This document shows, piece by piece, positions 37,786-49,123 of a stretch of 64,000 bases of DNA. Position 1 is the first letter of the stretch, and each line of letters starts with the position of its first letter. The DNA lies in NCBI GenBank assembly GCA_037974965.1, contig JBBPFI010000001.1, positions 1,364,001 to 1,428,000 of the forward strand, given 5' to 3'. A model generated the notes under the pieces. It was not told where the DNA came from. It saw only the letters and a program-made list of their open reading frames with translations, and made no database searches. This DNA is from Dacryopinax spathularia. Taxonomy: Eukaryota; Basidiomycota; Dacrymycetes; Dacrymycetales; Dacrymycetaceae. Both the position numbers and the translations under genes were made by a program.

Positions 37786-40700
37786 CTACAGCTCATCATG
37801 CCCCCCCACAACCTGCGCATCCGCATCCTCCCGGAAAGGCCTCTTCGGCAACTCATAATCAAACGCGCCCGGCTCAAACGGGTCCGTAAACTCGATCTGC
37901 GGCTCCTCCTCCCCGGCAGCGGGGTTCACAGGGCCCTCCTCGACAGGCGGAGCGGGCTTGACGTCCACTTCTGGCTGTGCTGTCTCTGATACACCCAAAG
38001 AACGGCGGAGGACAGTGTCGACTCGAGCGAAGAACGTGTTAGGATCGGAGACTTCGAAGCCGCTTCGGACTAGAGCTCCGTCCAACAAGATCTGGGCGAC
38101 TTCCTTCAGCTCAAGCTCGGCTTGTGTGAGTTCTCGCGGGGGCTTGTCGGTTTCTTCGGAGGAGGAGGAGGAGGACTCGGGGTCCCAGTCGAGCCCTTCG
38201 ACTACGCGGAGCATACCCTCGATGAGGGGGGACTTGGGGTTGATCTCCAGTGAGCGTTGTTTGCGCGCGAATTCGGTCATCCAGTCTTGCGAGCTGTCCT
38301 TGGCGGTGCGTTGTTGTGCAGCTGAACGCGTATCAATATCGTCCTCGTAGAAATATGGGTGTGAAGCTTACCCATCAAGCGCTCCATATTCGCCGAATAC
38401 CCATACTTATCAGCCACGATCGCACAAGGACTCGTCACCAGCCGGTTCGAAATGACCACTACCCAAAATCATCATCAGCCTCTTCCTCATATTATAGGAC
38501 TGGGGAGGATGAGGGACGTACCATCCATAACAGTACCCTTGTACTCGTTCTTCAGCCAGCTGAGGAGGGGCGCAAACCGCTCTGCAAGGGCAGCTTGTTC
38601 GGCTTTGTCCGCTTCTGCGTCGAGGTCTTCGTCGCCGTATTGCAGGCCTTTCTTGGCTACGTCTTGGAATGTCATCCCCCTGCACCACCATCAGCATCTC
38701 TTTCCGGCCTTAAATGGGGACGCAAGTAGGCAAGCAGGCAAGGAGCCAGAGTGGAAGAGGCAGAAGACGTACCCCCAGCGTTGCAGCGTATTCAACAGTA
38801 TTTCGTCCATCGGCTCGGTCAAGAGTAACACCTCATACCCCCTCGCATGCAGTTTCTCGATAAACACCGACTTCGCCAGATCTTCCGCTTTCTGGCCCAC
38901 ACCCGCAAGGTAGAAGATCTGTTTCTGGCCTTTCTTGCGGTTCGACACATACTATCGGCCTCGCGGTCAGTATGCGCTCCGGAAAAGGGAGAAGGGAGCG
39001 AAAGAGGATAGAAGAGGGAAGAAGAGGGACGTACATCGTCGAGCCCCACGAAATCCCGCACATTAGTCTTCCACCTCGTCAATCCCGCCAGCTTATTCTT
39101 CTGCCCCGCGCTCCCCTCCATAGCGCCCAGCTTGATCGCGCTCCCAATCGCGTCCCACACCTTCCTATACTTCGCCTGCCCTCCCTCTTCTACTTCCTCG
39201 TTGCCGGGATCGGAGGAGTTGATAGTCTCGGGCGCGGAGGCCAGTTTTTGAAGGAGGGAGATGGTGCGTTTTATGAGGATGGACTTGATTTGGGAGAGGA
39301 ATTTGGTCGATTGGAGTTGTTCGCGGGAGACGTTGAGGGGGAGGTCGTCCGCTGCGCGCACACGCGTCAGTACAATCCAATCCTTCCCATAGTTATGCAG
39401 TCGTGGGAAGCAGACGCGGGCTCACCGTCCACGATAGCCCTCAACCAGCTGATCCACTTCGGTAACGCCTCCTCCCCCAGATCATTCGTAATAAACACCC
39501 TCTTGACCATCAACCTAACCCCGTCCACCCTCGCCTGCTGACTGCTCCAAAAATCCCCGGGCAGCTCCGAAGGGATAAACAAGATGCTCTTAAAGCTCAC
39601 ACTTGAGCCCGAGTCGCCCGAGAAATGAAGGTACGCGAGGGGCGGGTGGGGGTCTTTGAATGTCGATGTGTAGAAGGAGGCGTATTCGGAGGGAGAGAGG
39701 GACTTGGGATCGCGTGTCCAGAGAGGCGGTTGGTCGTTCAGCTGCTCGATGAGCTCGCGCGTGACGTTCTTCATTATTGGGACTGGAGCGGGCTTCGGGG
39801 AGGTGTCCTCGAGGTCTTCCACGATGGCTTCTTCGGCGTCGGCGTCGGCTTTGGGAGAGGTGTCGAGCGCGTCTTGTTCGAGCGGGTCGGTGACGGGGAG
39901 GGGGGAGGCGTCCTCGTCAGGCACTTCTTCAGTCTTCAATGTGTACAAGTAGATGGGGTACGAAGTCGAGAATGAGGAATGTTTTGCACTGCCCTTCCAT
40001 TAGCTTTTCCGCTTGAGAGATGAAATGTATGCGCGGTACGTACACCAGCTCCTTGACCTTAACAGGATTCAAGAACTCCCTCGCATCATCCCTCAAAACC
40101 AACGTAATCTCCGTCCCATGCCGGATCGTCCGTCCCCTCGGATCCGGATAAACCTCAAACGCCTGATCATCCGCCCCGCTCGCGAATACCCACTGTTCCA
40201 CCTCCTGCCCTTGGGGGACAGCAGGAACAGAGGCGACATACACCTGGTCCGCGACGAGGAAGGAGGAGTAGAAGCCCAGGCCGAATTGACCGATCAGGTT
40301 TCCTTGCTGTTGGGCAGAGCTGGCACTTTCGGCCTGGACGAGGAAATCGCTCGTCCCCGACTTGGCTAGTGTGCCCAGGTTCTTCGTCAGTTCATCAGGG
40401 GTCATCCCGATCCCCGTATCGGTAATGACGATCCTGCCCGGCCCATCGGGTGAAGAGCTGGGGAGGAGCTTGATAGTAATGTTCAGGGCTTCGTCTGGCT
40501 CGAGCAGGCCTTTCTGGGTTAGGGAGGTAATGCGGAGTTTTTCGAGTGCGTCGTTGGCGTTGCTTATGAGCTCGCGGAGGAAGACGTCGCGGTGGGAGTA
40601 GAGCGAATTGATGACGATCTTGCGGAGACGGGCGACGTCCGACTGCACGTTGATGCGTTAGCATGAGTGACGAGGGAGCGAGAGGGAGGGAAGGAGGATG

Positions 40701-40823
40701 ATGGGGTGGTTTGGCGGGTGAGTGTACCTGGTACTCATGTTTCTGCTTCTGGACCGTACTCTCCTGCCCCAGAGCACTCGCGACCCAAGGCAAGGCGAGC
40801 AGAGCAGCCTTCCAGAGGCGCAT
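37786..40823 (-). CDS. ER-type Hsp90 chaperone (GRP94/endoplasmin-like) with HDEL
   Basis: An ATP-dependent chaperone of the Hsp90 family, placed in the ER by a signal peptide ([19 protein letters not shown]) and a C-terminal HDEL retrieval signal. Eight exons keep phase: 40728-40823, 40044-40642, 39426-39988, 39035-39351, 38773-38951, 38522-38679, 38372-38458, 37786-38321 (about 844 residues). The GHKL ATPase shows [23 protein letters not shown] and [15 protein letters not shown]. The middle domain has [20 protein letters not shown] and [13 protein letters not shown]. The C-terminal domain ends in an acidic, Pro-rich tail. Introns are longer than elsewhere here (50-93 nt). It is divergent from EMC10, another ER gene, 322 bp away. 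Budding yeast lacks this paralogue. Confidence 0.94.
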
Positions 40824-41145
40824 TTTTACCGTACCCCAGAACAAGCAATAACAAACCAAAGCGAGCGAGATAGTCAGGCGAGGAGAGAGACAGAAGAGAG
40901 AGAGTAGAGAGAGTGAGAGACGTGGCTTTGCTCTTTGTGTATGCTGCGAATGATCTCGAAATGGACCGTGTCGTTGGCGGAGGAATGTTGCGACGTGGAA
41001 CCCTCTCTCTCTCTCACCCTCCGTCGCTCCGGGGAAAGAAAGTCAAGCGCGTGCACCACGTGAATCCACCAACGGGCGCTCGTGCAGCCCTCACTCAATC
41101 TCACTTCTCCTTGCTGCTCGTCTTAGTACTGCTTAGGGGGACAAG
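40824..41145. promoter_or_regulatory. Bidirectional promoter, ER Hsp90 / EMC10
   Basis: About 320 bp between two divergent ER-protein genes. It holds GA/CT microsatellites (near 40890-40920 and 41001-41015) and two ACGTG cores: GACGTGG at 40992-40998 and ACCACGTGA near 41055-41063. ACGTG cores are the core of unfolded-protein-response elements, but also of many bZIP and bHLH sites, so this is only suggestive. Confidence 0.4.
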
Positions 41146-42002
41146 ATGCGATCGCTATTATTCGCAGCTTGCGCATTGCCACTACATCTAGCAGTGGCAC
41201 TGGAGATCTATCACCGCCTTATCACCCCTTCCTCCTCAGCCTCTTCATGGCAACTCCGAGGCACGATAGATCTCACAACCCTGCCAGCCTCATACAGCCC
41301 CTCATCGGATGTAGCGCTCGTCCTAGCAAACTCAGCCTCAGCGGGGAAAGATGCGATCTACCAGATCGCACTAGCAAGTGAAGGCGTAGGGGAGGATGAA
41401 TGGTCCTATGCTGGTGTCCGAGCCGTACGCACTTTTTCTCCTATAGATGGTGATGTGTGATGCTGATTGCATCGGGGGGGATAGTGTTTCGCCGCCTCTG
41501 CGCTCTCCGATACAATAATATTACGCTCCACCGCCTCAGGAGAGCCATATACGCTCTCCTACGCCATCGACCCCGCACCTACATCCCCTCGCTGCCCCGA
41601 CATCTCCCTCCCCTCCTCCCACCTATTCAGAAACACCTCCATCCACGTCCGCTTACCCGATAAGATCCCTCCGTACGTCTTTCTCCTCCGCCTCCCTCCT
41701 CTTCTCCTCCATGGAAGATGGACGATGGGAGAGAGTATGCGGATGATGCTGATCGGTTTGTACTCTAGACTGGCGCTTAAGACCCCTCCCCAGCTTGATG
41801 AGTCGGGGGAGACGGTCAAGCCCGAGCCGGAGAAGTCGTTTATCCAAAAGTATTGGATGTATTTGTTGCCTGTTATGCTCCTTCTACGTACGTCTATATG
41901 ATACGAACCCGCGTTCGTCTGCTTACTGACTCTGTTTGGGCAGTCGTGGCGCCCGGCGGGGACGAGGGACAGGGTGGTGGAGGCGGTGGCGGAGGGAGGT
42001 AG
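41146..42002 (+). CDS. EMC10: ER membrane protein complex subunit 10
   Basis: EMC10 is the lumenal/membrane subunit of the EMC insertase, which inserts tail-anchored and multispan proteins into the ER membrane. Exons 41146-41424, 41485-41672, 41769-41887 and 41944-42002 give about 214 residues. An N-terminal signal peptide (MRSLLFAACALPLHLAVA) precedes the beta-sandwich domain (EWSYAGVRACFAAS, YTLSYAIDPAPTSPRC). Near the C-terminus EPEKSFIQKYWMYLLPVMLLLL forms the family's transmembrane helix, followed by a short Gly-rich tail. The transmembrane helix is split by the last intron. Confidence 0.82.
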
Positions 42003-42169
42003 AAGTAGCGAAGGTAGCGAAGATGTCAGAGGTACTGTACTCAGAGCGAGCTCAGCTCAGAGGAGCGGACGATGTATACCACCAATAAAATGGGCATCCT
42101 AAACCTTCTACGCATATGTCTTCGACTGTCCCAACGCCAACGCCCCACCGGGGCATACATATCTTCTGA

Positions 42170-43679
42170 TCATCTCCTCTTCCTGTCCCCTGTAACCTGA
42201 CCCCTCTTCCCCTCGTAAAACTCCAAAAAGCCCCTCTTATCCTCCCACCCCATCCCCGCCCTCCTGAGTCTCCCAACCTGGGCGATAAGCGCCGCGCAGC
42301 ACTCGCTCAGCTGATCTTTTACGGTGGCGGTCACGTACTGCGATGCTATGAAGGTTTGAGAGGAGGGGGATTCGGAGCCGTTCAGGAGTCTTAGGTGCAC
42401 CGGCTGGGGTGGTGCGAGGGATAGGAGGAGGGGGAGGAGCGTGGATGTTAGGGACGAAGGAGTTGGGTGGGTGAGCGTAGGTTGCAAGTTAGTTGGAGGC
42501 TCATATCTACCTTGCTTGTCAGTCGCTCTGTACTAGGATGTGGATATGGAGGGAGAAGGAGAATGGAGAACGCACTTCACACAAGCCAACCAAACATGCC
42601 ACCCCTTCGGAGGAACCTCATTCGCCCCAAACACCTCCGCAAACCTCAACACCGCCCTCCCATTACTCGTCGTACATTCCGGCAACACCAGTACCGGCCC
42701 CTTCGCGCGCTTCCTAATCTGCTCAATGCTCTCCCCTTCCCCTTGCTGAGGGAAAAAAGGCGGTGTCTGACCGACACGCGAGAGGATCTGGAAGAGCGAG
42801 ACCTGACGGAAGCCCAGGATGGGAGAACGGGGCTGGGAGGAGACGGGCGGAGGGAGGGAGATGGCCGCTGAGCCCGTACCCGTTCGGCGGCCGGTGGAGG
42901 ATATGGGGCTTGCTTGGGCTGATGATGCGGGGGGAGGGGGTGGGGAAGCGAGCGGGAGGACGAATGTTGCGCGGTACCTTGTTGATGTTAGTTGTGTGTA
43001 GCGGGACGCGGAGGGGAAGGGGGGGAGGGGGAAGGGAGAGGGGGGAAGAGGCGTACTTGACGGCAAACCAGACGATTTCGATCCATGATACCCAATTCGA
43101 CACTATCAGGTCTCCCGTCCTAGGGGTCCAGCGTGCATGCTGCAGGTCTTTTACTTTCCTGCATTTCTGTCAGTGGCATTCTCAAACCGCACGGAGGGTA
43201 GGGGGAGGGGACGTACGACCGGTTGATGGCTACTATCTCTTCCGAGACGTAGAATCCCAGGATGAGGAATGATGATTGTGCTAGTGTCGTATCAAGTCCT
43301 CTAGCTAGCCTTGAATATATGGGCGGGATAGGTATCTGAGAGGCAGGTCAGCTCGTTTCGGCTTGAGCAAGGGGTACGCACGAGGAGTAGGGAGAGTAGT
43401 CGGAGGGCGGCCCATATAAGTCCTAGGGCTAGGAGAAGTACAACTCGCAGAGCAGCTAGGACTGCTCGGATTGGTAGGAGTGCTGTATGTAGAGCTGTAG
43501 GAGGGGTGGGCGCCGTTGGAGGTAGGAAGGGCTGCGAAACCCATCAGCCCTGCTGCCCTGGAATGAGTGCATCCGGAGACGTACGTGGATGCCTGTTCCA
43601 GGATCCTATGCGCTGATCAGTATTGTATGATGGGGAAATGAGCGTGACTACGCACTCTGTATGCACTGAACTTCTCCAT
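42170..43679 (-). CDS. LOA1/VPS66-like lysophosphatidic acid acyltransferase
   Basis: A PlsC-type acyltransferase of the ER or lipid droplets. Seven exons: 43656-43679, 43585-43605, 43382-43531, 43217-43335, 43057-43158, 42576-42977, 42170-42506 (about 384 residues). The first two exons are 24 and 21 nt. A hydrophobic segment ([20 protein letters not shown]) lies near the N-terminus. The acyl-acceptor region reads GDLIVSNWVSWIEIVWFA, so the classical H-x4-D is not present in usual form; yeast LOA1-type enzymes also vary there. GPVLVLPECTTSNGRAVLRF (near residue 243) is the P-E-G/C-T-T-S-N-G-R motif of this branch. Function as LPA acyltransferase is inferred from family, not shown. Confidence 0.8.
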
Positions 43680-46422
43680 CTCCTCCTCAAGCCCGATGTT
43701 TCCCAAATTGTCAGTCGAGAAATCTCAGTACGAGCGAGGAGAGCAAAGGGTTCAGCGTCATTGGAATGCGGACGGGTCACGTGAGCGACCTCTCAACGAT
43801 GCGGTCCACATCGCCGTCTGAGCTTTGCAGCTCGATCTTCCTTCTCATCGCTATATATATACATTCCCTCTGAGCCTATAGCGCCGAGAGCTACCAACTT
43901 GTGGCATGCACGACCCCATCCGGTTGAGCATTGCTTCTGTGGCGCTTCGTACTACGTGCTCTCCACACCTTCGAATGGTGCTTTTCTGGAACCTGTGTCT
44001 GCGTTGAGCCCTTCGCATGAATTGGCTGGGAGGAAGGCGGATCATCTACCGTCCGCCTTCTCCCGTATCGCCTTGCTCGCCGCCATGGACGGTGACTCAA
44101 ACCAGACGCCCGTCTAAGTCATCATCACATAATCGGTCTTTGACGCAGTCACCGCCCCCTAACAAAACACATGTAATATCTGACTACCTTCTCCGAACGT
44201 AACTCCCTAACCCCGAGATTCCCATTGTAAATAACCTCGCAAAGTACACAGCCCACGTTGCGCCATATATATGCCGAGCCAGCCCTCGGTACCAGCGATC
44301 CAGCATTCCATTCTCCTAAGAACCCAACGCTATGTTCGATCCCTGATAAGTACAGGGATCCTACAGGCTCCACTGATTGACAGTCCGTGCGAGATGGCAG
44401 CATCGGCGGAGATGCCACACCTTAAACCCGTTGGGACGGATTCAGAAAGCCTACGACGCAAACGGACTGAAACGTGCCCAGGATCCAACCTCCCGGGTAG
44501 CTCGGCCCAGCGTCTGCAGTAGCTTCTGAAACGGCAGATGGAGAGCAGCTGAAGAGGAAATTTTCGCGCTCCGAATAAAAACGTTCTGTACTGACATGAA
44601 CCCCACTACGCGCGGATCCGGCACGTCAAGCTTCTCTCGAGCCGTGAGGCTTTGACGCGTTAATTAACGGGGCATATGATAAATGACGAACGGGGGGAGG
44701 GTTGGAGGAAGAAGATCTTGGGCGAGCGAAAGAATGGAAGTCTCGGAATGTTCTGCGCCGCGCTTCCGTCGTTATGTAATTCAGGCAAGTCTACCTCCCA
44801 AAATGGTAAGGTAAAAGGCCGGAACGGGATCCGGACCATCTGCAAGGCATTCGCTCGCAAATATGATACGGAGCTGGGGATCAGCGGAACCGGTATTGCT
44901 ATTCGGGGCTGTGGGGCTTCAGAAGCGCTTGATATTTGGTAGTGCACTCGCCCGTGTATTTGGTTTGGAATGATGATCTGCGAGGAACACGTTCGGGCGG
45001 GGCGGCGTTAGCGAGTGCTCTGGTAAGAGCGGATCGGACACGCTGAGGGATCGCACCGTGACGTCCGTGGAGGTCGGAGGTCGGGCGAGCGCGAATGCGA
45101 TGAATGATTGAGTCAACTAGCAAGGGATACAACAAAAAGCCTTTCGCGAAACGCAGCGAGTCAAATGACCAAGAGACGAGGGATGAGGCATTCTGGCTGA
45201 CCGAGCCCGCAAACCATAGCAAACTCGTATCAACGCCTCCATCGATCGCATCGCCCCGCTTTTCACGCGGACCGATCGGCGGGCTCCGACGGGCTTCCGG
45301 CGGCATTTGCTGGCCAGAGCAGGAGGAGGCCTGGACCCTGAGCTCTGAAGGGGCCGCTTTGTCTCCATCTGCCGGGCACACAGCAAACGACGGGGGGCAC
45401 GGCGACGGCAAGGGATGATGGGTGATGCGAGCCAAGCCGTGGCGGCTTTCTTCCGTTGCATTCTGGTCTGGACTGGTTCATGAAGCCTGGATGGCTCCGC
45501 GTCTGGGCTTGAACGGCATAGAATGGAATGAGGGTCGTTGTCGGTTTCTTGCTGTCCCCCTTCCGTCGATGCGACCAGCCCGCCCTTGGAGCTGGAGCTG
45601 GAACTGTCTAGACCAGGGATGAGCGCTTACCACCACCCTCTTACGCACTAAACTGCTGGCGTTTCGCCCATCCATCCATCCAATCGAACGCACCCTATTC
45701 CCATCGGCTCTTCTTCGCCTCCCCCTCCTCAAGTGCTCCAGCTCGGGCTCGGCACGGACGATCGATCCCCTATCCTTCCAAATCGGGGCAGATCAGTGTC
45801 TTCTCGCGGGGCCGCCACATCAGATTCATTGCGTGATGAGGTGAGCTGCTACGAGGAAGCCCGCTGCTGTTTGCTGCGCGTTTTCTCGCCCTCTTTCTGC
45901 ACCCTTGATCTTTGATCACTATCATCTTAGGCGGAGGTGGAATGGGAAGGGCAGAGATGGCACGGCCTGCCGGGGACGTGGGCCCGGGGTTGCCGCGGAC
46001 TGTAGCGGCGCTAAAGGGGACTTGGGGTGGCCTCAGAAGCACGAGTTGGTTGTGGGAGGGTTCATAAGCACCCACCGCAAGGCGATGGGTCGCCTCCCCC
46101 TAAACTCCCTCCCTTCCCTGCTCCCCTCCCCCCTGCTCCTGCTGTCCCTTGCCCCTGCCCGCTGGTGATTCGTGTGGTGGTACGATACCCTTCCTGCCCA
46201 GATATATGCGCCTTCTGACCGTCGTTTCGTAGTGCGGTTGTTGGCTTCTGGTGTTGACGCGGCCGGGACCGGCCGTGTGGTGAACTAGGCTCGCGGTCGA
46301 AAGAGTCATCGCCTCGTCCATACATATAAGGGAGGATCGTCGCCGCATACATCGACCTCGCGGCATATATCTACACGCGCATATACCCCACCTGGACAGT
46401 CGTGTACCAGCAAGGCAGCACC
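43680..46422. other. Gene-poor 2.7-kb stretch
   Basis: This is by far the longest gene-free interval in a window that averages one gene per 2 kb. Open frames up to about 180 codons exist on both strands but have no domain or intron pattern. It contains a perfect 8-bp inverted repeat with a 7-nt loop at 44338-44360, several short tetranucleotide-like stretches (near 45668), and C/T-rich runs just before the next gene (46100-46150). I see no transposon ends, no tRNA internal promoter boxes and no coding family. It may hold long promoters or an unrecognised non-coding transcript. Confidence 0.5.
44338..44360. repeat. Perfect inverted repeat, 8-bp arms, 7-nt loop
   Basis: GATCCCTG and CAGGGATC flank ATAAGTA. 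It could form a hairpin. It lies in the gene-poor stretch with no poly-T run after it, so its role is unknown. Confidence 0.6.
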
Positions 46423-47016
46423 ATGTCTCTTCCCCCTCCTCCCATCGTACCCACCGGTGACTTCCCCGCCTTCCCCAGGCTCGCCACCACCACGCCGGCC
46501 TCGACAGCCCGCACTCTCTCCCCCACCCCGCCTTCCCTCCTCGCGTCCCTCTCCCCTCAAGCAGCCGGCTCGTCCCTCTCTCCTCCTCCACCCCTTACGC
46601 CCGCAACCGCCACCACCTCCTTTCCCCCACCGAAGGACAGCGGACGCGCGCCCAGCATTGCGCCATACCTCGAGTTCTACGAACAAGCGAACGAATGGAT
46701 CGTCCGCTGCTCTGAGCGGATGTCGCCTCCCCCGCCTCCTCCCGCTCTAACCAGCCCACCACCTCCTCACTCGTCAAGGCGTAAACGTCGGCAGCAGCCC
46801 ACAGCCCTAGGCGTAATCATCAAAGCCGAACCTGTTGAGCCGTCCTTGGACGCTCCGGCTCCTGTTGCTGAGGAGGCCCCGGAACAGGAACTGCAGGGGT
46901 TGATGGCGAGGTATGCGGCTATGCTGCCCGAGAGGATTGAGGGTTGGAAGAGGCTCCAGGCGCTGCAGGAGGATGCGGATCGGCTTGCGAGGCGGGTCGG
47001 GGGTGGGTCGTGGTAG
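46423..47016 (+). CDS. Uncharacterised proline-rich protein with coiled-coil tail
   Basis: A single-exon frame of 197 residues starting at an ATG after a CT-rich leader. I do not recognise the family. The N-terminal half is Pro/Ser/Thr-rich. A more ordered block reads APSIAPYLEFYEQANEWIV, which looks like a short conserved motif. A basic patch (SRRKRRQQ) could be a nuclear signal and is followed by IIKAEPVEP, a good SUMO-attachment consensus (hydrophobic-Lys-x-Glu) with a proline context. The C-terminus (LMARYAAMLPERIEGWKRLQ) is helical, probably coiled coil. The combination suggests a nuclear regulatory protein, but this is inference. Confidence 0.55.
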   Translation: MSLPPPPIVPTGDFPAFPRLATTTPASTARTLSPTPPSLLASLSPQAAGSSLSPPPPLTPATATTSFPPPKDSGRAPSIAPYLEFYEQANEWIVRCSERMSPPPPPPALTSPPPPHSSRRKRRQQPTALGVIIKAEPVEPSLDAPAPVAEEAPEQELQGLMARYAAMLPERIEGWKRLQALQEDADRLARRVGGGSW

Positions 47017-47591
47017 CCCGACGCGGCTTTGCCCTGGACACGCCATATATGCGCATTCGCCGACACTATCAACCTCGGCTCTCACTTGCTCTTGGCGAAG
47101 GCGCATTATACGGTGCAAGGCGACCGGCAACTCTACCAACCTTCCCTATGCTCTTCCGGCTCTGCGGTACTATGTTCTTGCTCTGTTATTCACTCTCTCG
47201 GTCTTTCTCGCTCTCTGTCTCCCAATGCCCCCTCTGATCTCTCGACAACATCAACACAGTAACGATCCCCTCACACTGTACCACCACCCTCCACACTGTC
47301 AATACCGTTCATACTGTCTCAGTTTTACAGTACATCATCGATCTAAGACTCACACTAGCTTTCTGTCTGTCTCTTTCTGTCTTCCGATCTATCTTTCACT
47401 CGCTTTTCTGTCTTCTCCGCTCGTTTTATCGGGTTTAAGTCGGTCTTTTGAGTTGTTTTATGTACAGTACTTGTGCTCAGTCTTGAAATGCTTGGTGAAT
47501 CAACGAAGGTTTCCGAAGTCCATGTTGGTTACCCTCCTGCGGGCGCGGACGACGGTTGCGCTGGACGACTGTAAGGAGAGAATGGACCGTC
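47017..47591. other. Convergent intergenic region
   Basis: About 575 bp between two converging genes, rich in CT and T runs and therefore likely 3' UTR sequence. No gene seen. Confidence 0.5.
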
Positions 47592-48761
47592 TTACCAGTC
47601 GAACGGCGGATCCCACCTCTCTACCTTTACCCCTCGCAAGTCAAGATTTTTCTCGCCGATCACCTCGTCCTCCAGCGTCAAGCAGCGCTCCAACCTCAAC
47701 GACCCATAACCGACCCCCTCTACCTGAAGCCTACGATCGATGAACCCCTGGAGCACGTCGGCGGGCATCTGCATCGCATAGAGCGAGAGCGTCCGTAATC
47801 GGGGAAAGATGCTTTCGGGCGCGAGCAGGCGGATCATATCCGCCTGCGTCCATCTGTGATCCGCCTGCATCCATCCTCTTGACATCCAAGGATTGATCAA
47901 GTCCAGCTGCTCAACTTCGGGGAAAAAGGTGGGAAGACGGCGCATATGCTCCGGCGCAATTTCGCCACCTAGCACCAGGGTGCGAATGGGAAAGCGGCCG
48001 GTCTCGAGGACGGAGGGGATGATATCCCACACGAGCAGCTTGAGCTGCAGCTCGGCGAGGTTGGGCGCTTCGAGGTGCATCATAAAGCTCTCCACCATCT
48101 GTTCCGATCCGTGCGTTATCCTCAGCAGCCTGAGCTGGGGCAGCAGGACGGCGTCGACGACTCTGCCGGAAACGGACGGGATATAGTGCTCGTCAATCTT
48201 GAGTGTCCTGATGGTCGGGTGCCGCCGGAGGAACCCGAGCGCAGGTTGGAGCGACTGACTCGTTCCATGATCGTTCCTTGTTCCGAGCTGCAGGTGCTGA
48301 AGGTTGGGAAAGGTGTGCGGCTCCAGGGATGCAAAGCGGCTGCCGTGGTCCGTTCCTGTTACAAAGTGGAGCCGGGTCACTCGCATAAAGGCGTTGTATT
48401 GTGCCAGTTTGCCGAATATGTGATCGAGGGATGTCATGCCCGTGTCGTATATCGTCAGACAGCAATGTCCAGACCGCTGAAGCAGGAGATTGACCGGATG
48501 TCTCCGGAGCCGCCGGTTCCCGAAGGGCGAGACGATCGTGGTCCATATTCTTGGGGAGCTGAGCGCGACGGTTCGCCAGCGTTTGCAGACGAGGTTGAGT
48601 GCTGATAGGCCAACCGTGAGCGATTTGTGTAGGAGGTCCGGCTTCGTGTTGCGCGGGACGGGGATTTGCAACAGCGATTCTTCTGCTTCAGCCATGATTT
48701 CTTCAAATATCATCGACAAGACATCGTCTGGCAGGCAGTCCATAGAGGACGTATCCGCCAT
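47592..48761 (-). CDS. F-box protein
   Basis: A single-exon protein of 389 residues. The N-terminal F-box-like segment starts MDCLPDDVLSMIFEEIM and continues with LNLVCKRWRTVALSSPRIWTTI, the usual L-P-D-[ED] ... W-x-x ... P-x-[IL]-W pattern of SCF substrate adaptors in basidiomycetes. The rest has loosely repeated leucine-rich stretches (FPNLQHLQLG, LPQLRLLRITHGSE, FPRLRTLSLYAM) as in F-box/LRR families, which are expanded in Agaricomycetes. The substrate is unknown. The lack of introns contrasts with its neighbours and is common for this family. Confidence 0.82.
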   Translation of the reverse strand: MADTSSMDCLPDDVLSMIFEEIMAEAEESLLQIPVPRNTKPDLLHKSLTVGLSALNLVCKRWRTVALSSPRIWTTIVSPFGNRRLRRHPVNLLLQRSGHCCLTIYDTGMTSLDHIFGKLAQYNAFMRVTRLHFVTGTDHGSRFASLEPHTFPNLQHLQLGTRNDHGTSQSLQPALGFLRRHPTIRTLKIDEHYIPSVSGRVVDAVLLPQLRLLRITHGSEQMVESFMMHLEAPNLAELQLKLLVWDIIPSVLETGRFPIRTLVLGGEIAPEHMRRLPTFFPEVEQLDLINPWMSRGWMQADHRWTQADMIRLLAPESIFPRLRTLSLYAMQMPADVLQGFIDRRLQVEGVGYGSLRLERCLTLEDEVIGEKNLDLRGVKVERWDPPFDW

Positions 48762-49123
48762 GCTGGATTCGGGGCTGAGAGCAGCTGATCAGACAGGCAC
48801 TTAGAAGCAGTTAACCGGTCGAACAAAGACGCGCGCTGGAGAGACAACGCGGGATGAAACACAAACATGGATGACCCTTGTTGGACGACCCCCAAGGATG
48901 GTACGATTGACAGTACTAGTGCTAGTCAATCAACTATTTCTGGTTCATAGCACAGAGCCATTGATCCCTTTCCAATAAATACGATTCTCGCCATATAAGA
49001 AGAGCCTTGCGGTGACTCATGGTGAGAGTATAGCACTTCCTAGCACAGACAAGGGCTGGACCCCCATTGATGCGCAATGATATACATTGAAAGTGGAGCC
49101 GAGAAAAAACTATTACAGTCGCG
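48762..49123. other. F-box gene upstream region
   Basis: About 360 bp between two minus-strand genes; promoter of the F-box gene and EMP24 3' flank. Nothing else recognised. Confidence 0.5.

Noticed and set aside
44899-45435. 178-codon minus-strand frame in the gene-poor stretch
   Set aside because: Low-complexity composition, no domain, no intron pattern and no supportive start context. It is not reported as a gene.
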